Assembly: GCF_041261445.1 (NCBI RefSeq)
Contig: NZ_JBGCCU010000003.1
Span: 372,001-436,000 of the forward strand
Source: Catenulispora sp. EB89
GTDB lineage: Bacteria; Actinomycetota; Actinomycetes; Streptomycetales; Catenulisporaceae
Direction: 5' to 3'
DNA length: 64,000 bases
Shown: piece after piece, positions 62,007 to 64,000 of the stretch
Layout: every line of letters starts with the position of its first letter
Position numbering within the stretch: position 1 is the stretch's first letter
Made by a program: the position numbers and the translations under genes
Notes under the pieces: model-generated
What the model was told of the DNA's origin: nothing
The model's input: the letters and a program-made list of their open reading frames with translations, nothing else
Database searches by the model: none

Positions 62007-62521
62007 GAGTCCTCCTTGGAATGGACAGGTTTCTGACCACGTATAAAGCGGTTGACTTCTTGTCGAGTACGGAACGTGCCCGAACCGGTGCCTTCCGTGC
62101 GAAAGCGCACGCCAAGCCCCCCAGGATTCCGTACACCCACCTAGACGTCACGTGGTGCCCCAAGGTTGCTGGAGAAATCGGCCGATCATGGCTTCGTGAC
62201 AGTTCCGGTACAAACATGCGAGGTTGGGAACTCTCAAAACAGGTTGAGTACCCCTGAACCGTCCGGTCTCAGGCATCTGACGACGGCCCTGGCGGCGCGA
62301 CGCTTCCGGCGCAGCCCCGAGCCTCGCGGTAAGGCCCACCCCGGAACAAGTTCAAGATTCTTCGTCCCCTGGTGTGGACAGCGTTCGGTGAGAGCGCTTT
62401 CATGAAGCTTGCGCGCGCAATGGTATAGACCTCGCGGATACCCGGAACCGGCCGTGACTCACACGGCCGGCACCGAACGGGTCCGCGAGTCCTCGTGGTG
62501 CGTCAACCCAGGAGAACCCCC
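62007..62521. other. Divergent promoter region between L,D-transpeptidase and GH16
   Basis: 515 bases with no supported gene. Locally lower GC at 62035-62065 and 62210-62250. It holds the LacI-type operator and promoter of GH16 near 62389-62430; the L,D-transpeptidase promoter is not obvious. Confidence 0.6.
62389..62402. promoter_or_regulatory. LacI-type operator upstream of GH16
   Basis: TGAGAGCGCTTTCA, a 14-bp palindrome with one mismatched pair and the AGCGCT core of sugar LacI-family sites (CebR-like). It overlaps the expected -35 of a promoter with -10-like TATAGA (62424-62429). Confidence 0.65.
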
Positions 62522-63859
62522 ATGTCCGCAACCCCACAGCAATCACCGCCCCGCACCGCCCGCAAACGCTTCCGGCGCCTGGCCGCGGTGGCCGCACCGC
62601 TCGCCGTCGCGCTTCTGGCGTGGGCCGCCGCGCCCGACGGCGTGGCCCAGGCCTCGGCGCCCCCACCGCCGTCGGGCTGGAACCAGGTCTTCCTCGACGA
62701 CTTCAACGGCGGGTCCGGCAGCGGCATCGACGGTCAGTGGATGTACGACACCGGTCCGGGCTCGAACTTCGGCACCGGCGAGATCGAGACGATGACGAAC
62801 TCGACCAGCAACGTGCACCTGGACGGCAACGGCAACCTCGACATCACCGCGCTGGGCGGCGGGAGCAACTGGACCTCGGGCCGGGTGCAGACCACCTCGG
62901 CCAACGTCGGGGCGCCGGCCGGCGGCAAGCTGATGGTGACCGCCTCGATCCAGCAGCCGACCGGGGGCCTGGGGTACTGGCCCGCGTTCTGGATGCTCGG
63001 GCCGGGCCAGTGGCCGGAGAACGGCGAGATCGACATCATGGAGGACGTCAACGCCCTGTCGGAGGTCGCGGGCACCATCCACTGCGGCACCTACCCCGGC
63101 GGCGTCTGCAACGAGGGCAACGGCATCGGCAGCGGGCTGCGAGCCTGCGGCGGCTGCCAGAGCGGCTTCCACACCTACTCCATGGTGCTGGACCGCACGA
63201 ACACCTCGAACGAGTCGATCACGTTCTACCTCGACGGCAACCAGTACTTCTCGGTGAGCGAGGGACAGGTCGGCGCCTCGACCTGGCAGCAGGCCTACGA
63301 CCACAACCTGTCGATCATCCTCGACCTGGCGATGGGCGGCGGGTTCCCGAACGGGGTCTGCAACTGCACCACGCCGACCGGATCGACCGCCTCCGGCGGC
63401 ACGATGCAGGTCGACTACGTCGCGGCCTACACGACCAACGGCGGCGGCGGCCCGCCGCCGCCCCCGCCGGGCAGCGGCCCGATCTACTCCGGCGTCGGCT
63501 CCAACATCTGCCTGGACGACCAGAACTCGAGCACCGCGAACTACAACCCCGTGCAGATCTACACCTGCAACGGCACCGCGGCGCAGCAGTGGTCCGTGGT
63601 CCAGTCCGGGAGCACGCTGCATGTTCTGGGCAAGTGCCTGGACATCTATGCGGCCGGGACGACCAACGGGACGAAGGTCGATCTCTACGACTGCAACGGC
63701 ACCGGAGCGCAGGTCTTCGAGCCGCAGTCGAACGGATCGCTCTACAACCCGCAGTCCAACAAGTGTCTGGATGTCCCCGGTGCGACCACGCAATCGGGTA
63801 CGCAGGTCCAGATCTACGACTGCAACGGCACCAACGCTCAGAAGTGGACTCTTCCGTAG
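62522..63859 (+). CDS. Secreted GH16 endo-beta-glucanase with CBM13
   Basis: 445 residues, AGGAG seven bases before the ATG. Signal peptide (to AQA/SAP, about residue 45). The GH16 jelly roll carries the catalytic GEIDIMED (nucleophile and acid/base Glu) and WPAFWMLGPGQWPENGE; it is of the beta-1,3-glucanase (laminarinase) type. A Pro/Gly linker (about 312-325) joins a ricin-B/CBM13 trefoil with three QxW repeats (CNGTAAQQW). Degrades fungal or plant beta-glucan; probably induced by sugars through the upstream operator. Confidence 0.93.
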   Translation: MSATPQQSPPRTARKRFRRLAAVAAPLAVALLAWAAAPDGVAQASAPPPPSGWNQVFLDDFNGGSGSGIDGQWMYDTGPGSNFGTGEIETMTNSTSNVHLDGNGNLDITALGGGSNWTSGRVQTTSANVGAPAGGKLMVTASIQQPTGGLGYWPAFWMLGPGQWPENGEIDIMEDVNALSEVAGTIHCGTYPGGVCNEGNGIGSGLRACGGCQSGFHTYSMVLDRTNTSNESITFYLDGNQYFSVSEGQVGASTWQQAYDHNLSIILDLAMGGGFPNGVCNCTTPTGSTASGGTMQVDYVAAYTTNGGGGPPPPPPGSGPIYSGVGSNICLDDQNSSTANYNPVQIYTCNGTAAQQWSVVQSGSTLHVLGKCLDIYAAGTTNGTKVDLYDCNGTGAQVFEPQSNGSLYNPQSNKCLDVPGATTQSGTQVQIYDCNGTNAQKWTLP

Positions 63860-63883
63860 CGATCAGCAGTAGCAGGACGCATG

Positions 63884-63915
63884 CGGCCCCGGCACGGATT
63901 TCCGTGCCGGGGCCG
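63884..63915. terminator. Strong bidirectional hairpin after GH16
   Basis: A perfect 14-bp stem (CGGCCCCGGCACGG / CCGTGCCGGGGCCG) with an ATTT loop, 25 bases after the GH16 stop. Confidence 0.85.
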
Positions 63916-63939
63916 TGTGGTTCGCGCGGCCGAGGCGGC

Positions 63940-64000
63940 TCAGCGCTTCGGCCGAACTCCGCGCGCGCCGGGTCCGGGTTCCGGTCTGGGTTTCGGTCCG
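63940..64000 (-). CDS. Possible C-terminal end of a minus-strand gene, partial
   Basis: The frame ending at TGA 63942-63940 reads a Pro/Arg/Lys tail (PKPRPEPGPGARGVRPKR), plausible as a protein C-terminus. The preceding terminator suits a convergent gene. Too short to identify. Confidence 0.35.
   Translation of the reverse strand, partial: GPKPRPEPGPGARGVRPKR

Overview
The window is GC-rich throughout, with short intergenic gaps, many GTG starts, 4-bp stop/start overlaps and several genes that look leaderless. F420-type, MMPL, SARP, DUF3592 and Tat-secreted proteins are present. This is the chromosome of a filamentous, antibiotic-producing actinomycete (Streptomyces/Catenulispora-like; the genus cannot be fixed from the sequence). 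I see no rRNA, tRNA, CRISPR array, transposase or phage gene.

Layout. (1) 1-8004, minus strand: a compact seven-gene operon read right to left: a small protein, a TerY-like von Willebrand A protein, a PP2C phosphatase, a serine/threonine kinase with a C-terminal zinc-finger-like tail, a coiled-coil protein, a ClpB-like AAA+ ATPase and an Hsp70-like ATPase cut by the window edge. It looks like a phospho-signalling triad wired to a chaperone/disaggregase pair. (2) 8067-14026: class-III aminotransferase; a leaderless HTH plus Clp-N operon with a twin-palindrome promoter; secreted and membrane hypotheticals; an F420-type oxidoreductase. (3) 14040-23159: a ROK regulator with three secreted glycosidases (GH30+CBM13, beta-helix+GH79, GH27+CBM35), i.e. 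plant or fungal polysaccharide breakdown. (4) 23201-27753: alpha/beta hydrolase, MarR with a SMR pair (second copy broken), TetR, and a TAP-type hydrolase that has lost its catalytic triad. (5) 27784-38580: a SARP/NB-ARC regulator divergent from a nine-gene biosynthetic operon.

Region 5 is the most exciting. Its genes are a stand-alone adenylation enzyme, a carrier protein, an ectoine-synthase-like cupin, an acyl-CoA-dehydrogenase-like flavoenzyme, a transglutaminase-like protein, a PsuG-type C-glycosynthase, a HAD phosphatase, an MFS exporter and a maleate-isomerase-like protein. The set matches the logic of the C-nucleoside showdomycin: an amino acid (probably glutamine) is loaded on the carrier, cyclised, aromatised to an aminopyrrole, released, C-coupled to ribose 5-phosphate, dephosphorylated and exported. 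Three heptamers at exact 11-bp spacing, the classic SARP operator geometry, lie in the promoter region. A second such triplet with the same core lies at 40.55 kb.

(6) 38585-48698: DUF3592, XRE-TPR regulator, an unknown protein with an amino-acid permease and a double GNAT, an MMPL transporter, a GDSL esterase and hypotheticals. (7) 48758-58541: Tat-secreted cytokinin-dehydrogenase-like oxidase, methyltransferase, GAF-SpoIIE-HATPase phosphatase, MarR-MFS pair and a large sacsin/Hsp90-type GHKL protein. (8) 58542-64000: a ~105-bp tandem repeat, FabF-type ketosynthase, L,D-transpeptidase lipoprotein, and a GH16 glucanase with CBM13 behind a LacI-type operator.
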